A stretch of 64,000 nt of DNA from Nitrospira_D sp035465795 (GTDB lineage Bacteria > Nitrospirota > Nitrospiria > Nitrospirales > Nitrospiraceae), in assembly GCF_049546785.1 (NCBI RefSeq), contig NZ_JBMWAN010000003.1:1-64000 (forward strand), in the 5' to 3' direction. Within the stretch, counting starts at the first letter, position 1; every line of letters starts with the position of its first letter. The notes below the pieces were generated by a model, which ran no database searches, was not told the DNA's origin, and saw only the letters and a list, made by a program, of their open reading frames with translations. The position numbers were made by a program, and so were the translations under genes. Positions 57,143 through 64,000 of this stretch are shown in pieces.

Positions 57143-58330
57143 ATGAAAGTTGTCGGGCTCATGTCCGGAACATCGGGTGACGGGGTTGATGCCGCCCTGA
57201 TCGATATTGTCAAGAAGACATCGGGGCTCCAGGTGCAGATGCTCGCGTTTCATTCTCTGCCCTATCCCCGGTCACTCCAGCAACGTGTCTTGACGGCGTC
57301 GGTGTCAGGAACGGTGTCTGAACTGTGTCATTTGAATGCGTTGCTCGGCGAGTGGTTTGCCAATGCGGCTCTCGGGGTCATTCGAGAGGCGGGGCTGCAG
57401 CCGAAACAGGTCGACTTGATCGGATCCCATGGCCAAACAGTGCATCATCTGCCCCATGGCACCAAGGACGCCGGGGTCGGTGCCATCCGCTCGACGTTGC
57501 AGCTCGCTGAGCCGGCGGTCATCGCCGAACGCACCGGAATTACGACGGTGGCGAATTTCCGCCCTCGCGATATGGCCGCCGGAGGACAAGGTGCGCCGCT
57601 CACGCCCGGTGTCCACGCCCTCCTTTTCCGCCATCCCCGGCGTGCGCGACTGGTGGTGAACCTCGGCGGCATCAGCAATGTAACCTATCTGCCCCGCGGC
57701 AAAGGAGTCGGTGGCGTCATCGCCTTCGATACCGGCCCTGCCAACATGGTGCTGGACGGGCTCATCTATCGGATCACGAAGGGCCGTATGTCGATGGATC
57801 GGGACGGACGTGTTGCGGCGCGCGGGCGTCCCGACGGGCGCCTGCTGGCGAAGCTCTTGGCGCACCCCTATCTCTCAAAGCAGCCGCCCAAATCCACTGG
57901 ACGGGAAGTCTTCGGGGCGCCGATGGTCGAAGAGTTGCTGGCCGTTCAAGAGGCGCGACAGCTCTCGATGGAAGATCTGCTCGCCACCTGCAGCCGGTGG
58001 ACGGCCGAGGCGGTCGGAACGGCAAGAAGATGGATTCATGGCGGGGCCATCGATGAAGTGTTTGTCGGCGGGGGCGGGGTGCGAAACCGGGCCATTATGA
58101 CCCATCTGGCGGACGTGTTTTCCCCCGCGCCCGTCACGACGTTCGATGCGCAGGGATGGGACAGCAAGGCGTTGGAGGCGGTGGCCTTTGGCATCCTCGG
58201 GTATCAGACGATCATGGAGCAGTGCGGCAATGTTCCGGCCGTGACCGGCGCCACACATCCGGCTTTACTGGGCTGTATTGTCCCCGGTGGGCCCGGGTGG
58301 CTCAGCCGGTTGAAGCGCAGGTCCGGGTAA
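57143..58330 (+). CDS. anmK: Anhydro-N-acetylmuramic acid kinase
   Basis: AnmK phosphorylates and opens 1,6-anhydro-MurNAc from recycled cell wall. Motifs: VVGLMSGTSGDGVDAALIDI-type phosphate loop at the N-terminus, DLIGSHGQTVHHLP, NLGGISNVTYLP and FDTGPANMVLDGL, then VGGGGVRNRAIM. Length 395 aa is normal. It is divergent from znuACB; the decayed lytic transglycosylase 4 kb downstream could have supplied its substrate (inference). Confidence 0.94.
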   Translation: MKVVGLMSGTSGDGVDAALIDIVKKTSGLQVQMLAFHSLPYPRSLQQRVLTASVSGTVSELCHLNALLGEWFANAALGVIREAGLQPKQVDLIGSHGQTVHHLPHGTKDAGVGAIRSTLQLAEPAVIAERTGITTVANFRPRDMAAGGQGAPLTPGVHALLFRHPRRARLVVNLGGISNVTYLPRGKGVGGVIAFDTGPANMVLDGLIYRITKGRMSMDRDGRVAARGRPDGRLLAKLLAHPYLSKQPPKSTGREVFGAPMVEELLAVQEARQLSMEDLLATCSRWTAEAVGTARRWIHGGAIDEVFVGGGGVRNRAIMTHLADVFSPAPVTTFDAQGWDSKALEAVAFGILGYQTIMEQCGNVPAVTGATHPALLGCIVPGGPGWLSRLKRRSG

Positions 58331-58339
58331 ACGGCACGG

Positions 58340-58855
58340 ATGACGATGGACGCGATTCTCATTGGTGTGGTGGCGGCCGGTGTGTTGCTCCTGGTGTTTT
58401 GGGAGCGGGTTCAGTCTCCTGTTGCGGCGAACACCCAGGCGCCTGTCCTTCCGGCCGGAGTGACGCTGGCCCCCGCTCCATTGCTGACGGAGCAGGAGGT
58501 GGTCCTCTATAACCTGATACGGATGGCGGTGCAGGACCACTATCTCGTCTTTTCCAAGGTTCCGCTCTGGGCATTCGTCCGCATCGATGCGGCGGGGAAG
58601 GCTCGCGCACAGATCTTTCGCGATATTGCCCTCAAGCCTGTGGATTTTGTTCTCCTCCATCCGGGCACGCGCGAGGTGGCGCAGGTGGTTCAGGTCGAAG
58701 ATGTCCCTTCACGAGGGCCCCAGGCCGACCGGGCGCATGTCGTGAGGTCGGTCCTGGAGGCGGCCGGGATCAAACTGGTGATGTTGCGCTCGCAGCACGC
58801 GCACAGTGTGCCGGTGCTGGCCTCGTTGTTGGGGCTTGATCCCGAGGAGTCGTGA
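58340..58855 (+). CDS. DUF2726-like protein
   Basis: One N-terminal hydrophobic helix (LIGVVAAGVLLLVFW) precedes a domain with TEQEVVLYNLIRMAV and KPVDFVLLHPG, then a VVRSVLEAAGIKLVML ending, the pattern of DUF2726 nuclease-like proteins. I cannot locate a full catalytic triad by eye. It starts nine bases after anmK. Confidence 0.7.
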   Translation: MTMDAILIGVVAAGVLLLVFWERVQSPVAANTQAPVLPAGVTLAPAPLLTEQEVVLYNLIRMAVQDHYLVFSKVPLWAFVRIDAAGKARAQIFRDIALKPVDFVLLHPGTREVAQVVQVEDVPSRGPQADRAHVVRSVLEAAGIKLVMLRSQHAHSVPVLASLLGLDPEES

Positions 58856-58894
58856 AGGACCGCGGCCGATGACGGCGGATTCATCGATACCGGG

Positions 58895-59392
58895 TCACTC
58901 GACCGGAGGTAGCGCCGGATCGGATTTGGCGATGGCGGCGTCGATGGCTTTTCGTGCGACTTCAGCTTCCGAGCTATCCGGGTATTGGTCCACCACCCGT
59001 TCGTACATCATGCGGGCCTTGCCCTGATCTCCTAACTTCGAGTAGGTCTGGCCTATTTTCAGGGTGGATGCCGCAAGTTTCTGGCTGAGAGGATAGTAGG
59101 ACACGACGTTGTAGAACGCGGTGAGTGCGTCTTTGTAGCGCCCCATGCGATATTGGCATTCTCCGATCCAGTACTGAGCGTTTGCAGCGAGGGCGGAATG
59201 TCCATGGACTTCGATGAAAAATCGAAACCCGGCCAGAGCCGCTTCATAATCGCGATGCTTGAACTCTTCCATCACTCGGTCATAGAGACGGCGTGACGTG
59301 TCTTGAAGCTGGCTCGGGGCGGCCAGCGACGGAGTTGTTGAGAGGAGCAGCGTGGTCACGATGAGCGCTCCGATGGTTCTCAGGTTTTTCAC
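58895..59392 (-). CDS. Exported TPR protein (CpoB/YbgF-like)
   Basis: GTG start at 59392 with GGAGGG upstream, then a signal peptide (TIGALIVTTLLLSTTPSLAA). The mature part has three TPR-like repeats (YEAALAGFRFFIEVHG, YKDALTAFYNVVSYYP, ARMMYERVVDQYPDSSEAE), as in the C-terminal domain of CpoB/YbgF. A role in envelope constriction is possible but no tol or pal genes are adjacent. 165 aa. Confidence 0.8.
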   Translation of the reverse strand: MKNLRTIGALIVTTLLLSTTPSLAAPSQLQDTSRRLYDRVMEEFKHRDYEAALAGFRFFIEVHGHSALAANAQYWIGECQYRMGRYKDALTAFYNVVSYYPLSQKLAASTLKIGQTYSKLGDQGKARMMYERVVDQYPDSSEAEVARKAIDAAIAKSDPALPPVE

Positions 59393-59653
59393 GGTATCCC
59401 TCCATGTCAAACGAGACTGCCGGGCAAGACTCGTGCGGAACTTTACGGAAGACAATCGCAATCGTTGTGCCATTAGCAGGCTGCCGGAAGTTCTTTAGAA
59501 CGGTCACCAACGGAACTTTTCCGACATTGAACATCCTGAGACCGGAAAGCCTGCAGTCATACGCATCTTCGGGAAACAGATTTGTACGGCGCGACCGGGA
59601 CAACTGTGATGTTTTTGCCGCGCTTCCTCGTGCGTGAAGGGCTTGTGCGCAGG

Positions 59654-60451
59654 ATGTCAGAAATGGAAGAACAAGACGTTCCTCTCCCGGCCGGCGGGCG
59701 GGTCCTCGTTGTCGACGCGACAGATGCGCGCTGCTATCCCCTTCCGAGCGCCGCGCTTCGCGATGCCGGCGAGCACGATCGGGTCTATATCCGGCCGGGC
59801 ATATACGAAGACAAGGTCTTTGTTTCAGATCGACCGGTGTGGCTGATCGGCGCGGGGCGGGATCAGGTGCAAATCTATTGTCGGCGAGGCGGTCCCCTCT
59901 ACCTGCAGCGCGTCTCCGGAGGAAGGATCGCAGGCATCACGTTTCGCTACGTGGGCAGCGATCAGCATGCGGCGATGAATGTGCTGGATGCCACCTGTGT
60001 GATTTCCCGGTGCCGGGCGATGGAGGGAATCCTCTCGGGCGTCATTCTGTACGGACCGGAATGTCGTGTGACGTTCTCGGAGAACGAAGTGTGCCGCAAT
60101 CGGGAGTCAGGGATTTTCGTGTTTGCCGGCGCGCAACCGCGTGTGGCCGACAATCGTTGCTTCGAGAATCATCATTTCGGCATTGCCGTGCGCGATGAGG
60201 GGTCTCTGCCGGAGATTGTCCGCAACCAGTGCGACAGCAACATGCTGAGCGGCATGCTCCTGTTTCATCATGCCGGCGCGCTGCTGGTCGATAATGTGTG
60301 CCGAGACAATCAGCAGTGGGGTCTCGTCATGACGCCCGACGCTCATTCCACCCCCGCGTTATCGGAGTTGCCGGGCATGAATCAGCTGGCAGCGAATCCG
60401 CGCGGCGCCTGCACCATTACCGATGAGCCGTTGTCGGAGATTGGACGCTAG
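59654..60451 (+). CDS. Right-handed beta-helix (pectate lyase-fold) protein
   Basis: Repeating strand-turn units (CVISRCRAMEGILSG, CRVTFSENEVCRNRESGIF, QPRVADNRCFENHHFGIAV, LPEIVRNQCDSNMLSGM) are typical of NosD/PbH1-type parallel beta-helices. Such proteins are often surface or polysaccharide-binding; no catalytic site is obvious, and there is no signal peptide. Start uncertain: ATG 59654 or an upstream ATG at 59609. 265 aa with the chosen start. Confidence 0.75.
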   Translation: MSEMEEQDVPLPAGGRVLVVDATDARCYPLPSAALRDAGEHDRVYIRPGIYEDKVFVSDRPVWLIGAGRDQVQIYCRRGGPLYLQRVSGGRIAGITFRYVGSDQHAAMNVLDATCVISRCRAMEGILSGVILYGPECRVTFSENEVCRNRESGIFVFAGAQPRVADNRCFENHHFGIAVRDEGSLPEIVRNQCDSNMLSGMLLFHHAGALLVDNVCRDNQQWGLVMTPDAHSTPALSELPGMNQLAANPRGACTITDEPLSEIGR

Positions 60452-60511
60452 GAGGCCTCCGTCCTCTTCGAATGCATGCGGCAGTTGGACAGGAGCCCCG
60501 GCGGTGCGGGT

Positions 60512-61450
60512 TCAGGTTGCGTTACGGTGGGGATGGGCGGACGTCGGTGACGTGGGAGAGCGGGCGTGGAAATGAAACGCGTTTCCGCCTTTTTGCTTGG
60601 CCCGGTACATCGCGGCATCGGCGTGTTTTAAGAGGTCATCCACACCATGGTCGTCAGACGGGTACACCGTGATGCCGAGGCTGACCCCGACTGATGCGTG
60701 ACTTTGGCCCAGATCGAACGGTTCAGCAATCGCGTCCGTGATCCGCTGGGCCACAACCGTCATATCCTCTTCGGACGCACAACCTTCCAGAATGATGGTG
60801 AATTCGTCCCCGCCCATTCGCGCCACCGTATCGATTTCCCGGACGCAGGTCCGCAGGCGGTCCGCCACCAATTTCAGGAGAAGGTCGCCCACGCTGTGTC
60901 CCATCGTATCGTTCACCGCTTTGAACCGGTCCAGGTCGAGCAGCATGAGGCCCAGCGGCCGTTGGAGCCGTTTGCTCCTGGCCATGGCTTGAAGCAGCCG
61001 GTCACGGAACAGGGTTCGATTCACCAGGCCGGTCAATTGGTCGTATTGCGCCAGATAGGTCATGCGTTCTTCAGCACGTTTGCGTTCGATCGCATAGCGG
61101 ATGGAGCGGGCGAGCAGATCGGGGTGCCCCTGGCCTTTGACCAGATAGTCCTGCGCGCCTTGCTGAACGGCTTGGATCGACAGCGCTTGGTCGTTGACAC
61201 TGCTCAGCACGATGATAGGAATTGTCGGGCAAGTGGCCTGCACATGTTTGAGGGTTGGTATGCCATACGCATCCGGCAGCGAGAGATCGAGCAGAATAGC
61301 ATCGTAATGACTGCGTCCCAGGCGGGCAAAGGCTGCGCTGAGGCTGGTCACGTGCGTGATGTCGAATTGTTCAAGGCTCCATTCCGCCAGAATATCCTGG
61401 GTGAGATGGGCATCAACACTGTCGTCTTCGATCAGCAACAGCTTAATCAT
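60512..61450 (-). CDS. Response regulator with GGDEF diguanylate cyclase domain
   Basis: A CheY-like receiver (IEDDSVDAHLTQDIL, phospho-acceptor D in AILLDLSLPDAYG, K in YLVKGQG) is fused to a GGDEF domain with intact RMGGDEFTIIL active site and the LLDLDRFKAVNDTMGHSVGD substrate loop. It should make cyclic di-GMP when phosphorylated. ATG 61450 is preferred to the in-frame start at 61519. 312 aa. No partner kinase is adjacent. Confidence 0.92.
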   Translation of the reverse strand: MIKLLLIEDDSVDAHLTQDILAEWSLEQFDITHVTSLSAAFARLGRSHYDAILLDLSLPDAYGIPTLKHVQATCPTIPIIVLSSVNDQALSIQAVQQGAQDYLVKGQGHPDLLARSIRYAIERKRAEERMTYLAQYDQLTGLVNRTLFRDRLLQAMARSKRLQRPLGLMLLDLDRFKAVNDTMGHSVGDLLLKLVADRLRTCVREIDTVARMGGDEFTIILEGCASEEDMTVVAQRITDAIAEPFDLGQSHASVGVSLGITVYPSDDHGVDDLLKHADAAMYRAKQKGGNAFHFHARSPTSPTSAHPHRNAT

Positions 61451-61763
61451 TGAGAGCCGTTCCCTCGGCCGTGGAGACTCCAGAGTCTGAGAGACTCCCG
61501 TCCTGCAATCCCGAACCACCCTCTCTCGTACGATTGTGAGTATAATGCAACATGTTGGGCAAACAAGGAATTCTCGATATTCTGAGGGTGGGGTGTCTGT
61601 GTTGAGTGACTTCGGTATCGGGTCAGAGAGGCAGGTGGGCGGGCAGAAGGCTGTTGTCGGTTCGCCAGAATGGCGGACCGGGACTCATCGGGTGCCGGTG
61701 GCTGCGGGGATCAGAGTGAATCCCGGAGCGTCTTTCCGGGTTGGGCAAGGGGAGGGGCTCTGT
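61451..61763. other. 313-bp non-coding region
   Basis: It holds the promoter of the GGDEF gene (61539-61566) and otherwise nothing I can support. Open frames here lack ribosome-binding sites and have poor codon use. Confidence 0.5.
61539..61566 (-). promoter_or_regulatory. Promoter of the GGDEF gene
   Basis: On the minus strand TTGTTT (61566-61561), 16-bp spacer, TATACT (61544-61539). A leader of about 80 bases follows. Confidence 0.5.
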
Positions 61764-62111
61764 CTATTCCATCCGTGACAGCACGCGGCTCTCTTCGCGC
61801 GGGTAAATACCTCGCCGGATGTCCGGTGGGCCGATGGGGGCTTCACAGTAGTAACCAGGCTCAACCGGCCACAGGAGCATTTGTCCAAACAGCGATCCCT
61901 TTATGTGCACATGCCGAACGGTGACGCCCAGTTCATCCGCGTCTTGCTGGATTTCTTGGATGCAGTCCTCCCGTGAGTAGGCTCGTCGAGTCAGGATGAG
62001 CGGATCGCCTGTCAATTTGTGATAGGCGATATATTCGTCGGCGCAGCCGGCCGCCAATAATAGCCACGCCATGAGCATGCCGATGTCAGCTGCTGAGGAT
62101 TTCCGGGTCAT
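61764..62111 (-). CDS. Hypothetical lipoprotein, 115 aa
   Basis: A lipoprotein signal (LMAWLLLAAGC) is followed by a short soluble domain with YSREDCIQEIQQDADE and a Pro/Gly-rich PIGPPDIRRGIYPREE tail. No domain is recognised. ATG 62111 with ATAGGAGG upstream replaces the in-frame start at 62150. Confidence 0.72.
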   Translation of the reverse strand: MTRKSSAADIGMLMAWLLLAAGCADEYIAYHKLTGDPLILTRRAYSREDCIQEIQQDADELGVTVRHVHIKGSLFGQMLLWPVEPGYYCEAPIGPPDIRRGIYPREESRVLSRME

Positions 62112-62138
62112 CACGGGTAGCCTCCTATTCCGAGAAGA

Positions 62139-62166
62139 AGTGTACCGCATATGAAGAGGATTGCAA
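62139..62166 (-). promoter_or_regulatory. Promoter of the lipoprotein gene
   Basis: On the minus strand TTGCAA (62166-62161), 16-bp spacer, TACACT (62144-62139), with a short leader to ATG 62111. Confidence 0.5.
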
Positions 62167-62214
62167 TAGGTAGTTGTCGGCCTCCTGAGGGGCGCTCTCT
62201 AGTCTATGTCACGA

Positions 62215-62530
62215 CCGTATGTTATCCGAGGCCATCCTGCACCCGGTTAACCAGAAGCGACAAAGTCCGGCTGACCCGACACGCTTTGGCTGCGAGCCCG
62301 GAGAAAGCTTTCGACCAAAATGGGGAAGAAGGAAATCGCAGGCGGGGCGAAGCCCCTCCGTTACCTGCTCGATCGCTTCCATGGCGCCACCCGTCCGGCG
62401 CTCGCTGCCTGCAATGCCGGGAGGGGAAAGGTGGCCCGGTATCGGAGGGGTCCTCCGTTCAAGGACACGCAGCAGCATGTCAGACAGGCGAGAGCCTACC
62501 GCCGCGCTTACCCATCAACGGCGAGCGTCG
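62215..62530 (+). pseudogene. Decayed lytic transglycosylase (SLT domain)
   Basis: Three frames each carry a piece of one SLT domain in order: LSEAILHPVNQKRQSPA (frame of 62219), ASPEKAFDQNGEE (frame of 62151) and GGAKPLRYLLDRFHGATRP with ALAACNAGRGKVARYR and PPFKDTQQHV (frame of 62320). The last matches the family AAYNAGxGxVxRY motif with Tyr-to-Cys and Pro-to-Arg type changes. At least two frameshifts separate the pieces, and the catalytic Glu segment is not recognisable. Confidence 0.72.
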
Positions 62531-62610
62531 TATCTCTTCACGGGGACTTGCTGTCACAGAGCTGAAATGGTCGGTAACAATGGCTGGACTGGAGGGAATG
62601 CGAAGCGCGG

Positions 62611-62808
62611 CTAGACCGGTTTTTCAGCCACGTACTCGATGTACTTCCAAAACTCCTTCGCCTCTTCTTCGTTCAAGACCACCGGCGTGTTGTTTGCCAT
62701 GCCGGACAGGTAGATCTTCACTGACACGGCATCGTGCCAGACCTGGACTTCGCAATGCGTCACGTTGTCTAGATTCAGCGCACGATTGCCGATTCGAACA
62801 AAGTGCAT
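62611..62808 (-). CDS. Hypothetical protein, 65 aa
   Basis: Not recognised. ATG 62808 follows AGGAGGAG, a decisive ribosome-binding site. The protein starts MHFVRIGNRALNLDNVTHCE, reads as a small beta-rich fold (VQVWHDAVSVKIYL) and ends in an acidic helix (LNEEEAKEFWKYIEYV). No signal peptide is visible. Confidence 0.75.
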   Translation of the reverse strand: MHFVRIGNRALNLDNVTHCEVQVWHDAVSVKIYLSGMANNTPVVLNEEEAKEFWKYIEYVAEKPV

Positions 62809-63376
62809 CTGCGGACTCCTCCTGATTTGGCAAAGGTGGATTGATGCTACAACAGGGGAGAGTATTCGGCAAAGCAACTTACACATTCCTGATCGTGCCG
62901 GAAAAGCATAGCGGCGGGAGGCAGCTGAGATATGTTCAACTCACGGCCGAGATGGCTGTCCCGGTTTCCTTTCAGGCACGGAGCCAAGGCTCAATGGTGC
63001 GGCCCGTGAAGCGATTTGTGACCACCCTCGCCGGTTATGCCCCAATCCTCATGCGGTCGCACTCGTTGCTATCTGGTTCGGCTCAGTCCTTATGGACAGG
63101 ACCGGCTCGATGAAAAGACCGGTGGACCAGAGTTGTCTTGGAAGGAGAAAAATTGCGCCCGAGAAAACACGGGGGGTACTTCAGTCTGTCCTGCCTGGTC
63201 CCGGGCTCCCTGGACTGAGACAGAGAATAGGCTAAACTATCAGCGCCTTACCCGGACGGACACTCTCCGTTACCCCTACAGGGATGCCGAACAGGGAAGG
63301 CATTGGTCTTGCTCCGCACCATTCATACTACTCGCCATGGGTAGCAGTTGTCCTGACAACACCGGAGGTACCTACT
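62809..63376. other. 568-bp region without a supported gene
   Basis: The open frames here (for example 62841-63113 and 63037-63738) have low-quality, basic, cysteine-rich translations and no ribosome-binding sites. A possible promoter (TGGACT 63211, 16-bp spacer, TAAACT 63233) would give a ~130-base leader to the gene at 63377. Nothing else is evident. Confidence 0.5.
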
Positions 63377-64000
63377 ATGCGGGCAAGGATCACATTGTTG
63401 TTGTTTGCTGTAATGCTGGCTCCACACCAGCCGCTCTATGCCGCGAGCAAACAGGCGTTTCCAGGGGCAAGCGGGCGGCCCTTCCAGGCATTAACCCAAT
63501 ACATTACCGATCTCCAAACGGAAATGAACACATTCACGCAGCAGCTCATGGAGTTGCAACTGACGGCTCAGCAGTTACAGGCGCAGATTGCTTCCTCTGT
63601 AACCGATGTGTCCACGCTGCAATCACAGCTATCAACGGTTCAAGCCCAGATCGTCATGGTACAGACACAAATCAATTTTCTGCAGGATGCCTTGAATACC
63701 AAACAGGGGGCGATCACTGGGTCCTGCCCCAGCGGTAGCTCGATCCGGCAAATCAATCCCGACGGGTCCGTGATCTGTCAGGAGGACTCTTCTTCCGGTT
63801 CTGGTGTCGGACAATTCGTCACGAAAATAAGTCCGGTGCAGACGGCCTCCTTCGGGCAATCCGTTTCCTATGCGATGAGCTGCCCGTCCGGCTATATCCT
63901 GTCGAACGTCGGCTATAGTTCCAGTGCCTATGTCACCATCAATCAGGCGGCATACCCTTCCCTTGCGACGGGGTTTGTTGTTGGATCGCATTCCAACGCG
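63377..64000 (+). CDS. Secreted coiled-coil protein (5' part)
   Basis: Open from ATG 63377 (GGAGG upstream) to the window end, 208 codons. A signal peptide (MRARITLLLFAVMLAP to LYA) precedes a glutamine-rich coiled coil of about 80 residues (LQTEMNTFTQQLMEL, TVQAQIVMVQTQINFL). A CPSGSSIRQINPDGSVIC motif with flanking cysteines follows, then a second domain with MSCPSGYILSNVGY. The coiled coil plus Cys-bounded motif looks like trimeric surface or tail-fibre-type proteins. The 3' end lies outside the window. Confidence 0.8.
   Translation, partial: MRARITLLLFAVMLAPHQPLYAASKQAFPGASGRPFQALTQYITDLQTEMNTFTQQLMELQLTAQQLQAQIASSVTDVSTLQSQLSTVQAQIVMVQTQINFLQDALNTKQGAITGSCPSGSSIRQINPDGSVICQEDSSSGSGVGQFVTKISPVQTASFGQSVSYAMSCPSGYILSNVGYSSSAYVTINQAAYPSLATGFVVGSHSNA

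Noticed and set aside
62151..62825. Long plus-strand open frame of 224 codons
   Set aside because: Arg/Cys/Pro-rich translation; it runs through the transglycosylase remnant in one of several frames and antisense to a better-supported small gene at 62611-62808.
62841..63113. Plus-strand open frame of 90 codons
   Set aside because: No ribosome-binding site and no protein-like pattern; it lies in an otherwise empty spacer.
63037..63738. Plus-strand open frame of 233 codons
   Set aside because: It overlaps the secreted coiled-coil gene in another frame; that gene has a signal peptide and Shine-Dalgarno, this frame has neither.

Overview
The window is a dense, GC-rich bacterial chromosome segment with about 72 protein genes, two tRNAs, the SRP RNA, one pseudogene and several families of intergenic repeats. 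It has no phage, plasmid, IS or CRISPR signature. The gene set is aerobic, Gram-negative housekeeping: lipoproteins, an outer-membrane barrel, AsmA-like proteins, a single-chain glycine dehydrogenase, FabI and F1 ATP synthase. Together with protein resemblance from memory it suggests a Nitrospira-type member of the Nitrospirota. That is an inference; no marker gene here proves it.

Layout. 1-8 kb: small unknown proteins, Trm112, a DUF502 membrane protein, a GNAT acetyltransferase, two BamE-like lipoproteins, then a tightly overlapping LOG / beta-CASP nuclease / P1-peptidase run. 8-15 kb: FIST sensor protein, FKBP, gcvT, a NUDIX hydrolase, a secreted Lys/Glu-rich repeat peptide, a Mug glycosylase, a TPR protein, fabI and arfB. 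15-24 kb: gcvP diverging from an orphan SdhA/FrdA flavoprotein, then an OmpR-type regulator, its sensor kinase and an HtrA protease. 24-34 kb: rimO-purU diverging from a gamma-carbonic anhydrase gene, and a long minus-strand run trmFO-xerC-hslV-hslU-argB-M28 peptidase-unknown. 34-40 kb: tRNA-Val, two lipoproteins, and the minus-strand information-processing run tRNA-Ser, SRP RNA, dnaX, ybaB, recR, dksA-like. 40-50 kb: two tandem AsmA paralogues, an MscS channel and atpHAGDC. 50-64 kb: a lipoprotein interrupted by an amber codon, rluD, small unknowns, an outer-membrane protein, the znuACB metal importer diverging from anmK, a beta-helix protein, a diguanylate cyclase, a decayed lytic transglycosylase and the start of a secreted coiled-coil protein.

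The coding content is mostly ordinary; the spacers are not. (i) Several intergenic gaps are built from degenerate 7-bp tandem words (GTGCTGA, CTGAGTG, GTGAAGC, GCCCCTT types), often with an inverted second half so that the spacer RNA folds; two of these lie inside the ATP synthase operon. (ii) Six genes carry a good -35/-10 promoter whose -10 box ends 6-8 bases before the ATG, the geometry of leaderless mRNA, including a back-to-back divergent pair at rimO and the carbonic anhydrase gene. (iii) Three heptamers with an 11-bp period sit between the sensor kinase and the HtrA gene and look like the regulator's operator. (iv) A dispersed palindromic repeat occurs twice, each time overlapping the stop codon of a neighbouring gene.

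All coordinates, spacings and translations were read by eye from the sequence. Family names rest on recognised motifs; no database search was run.
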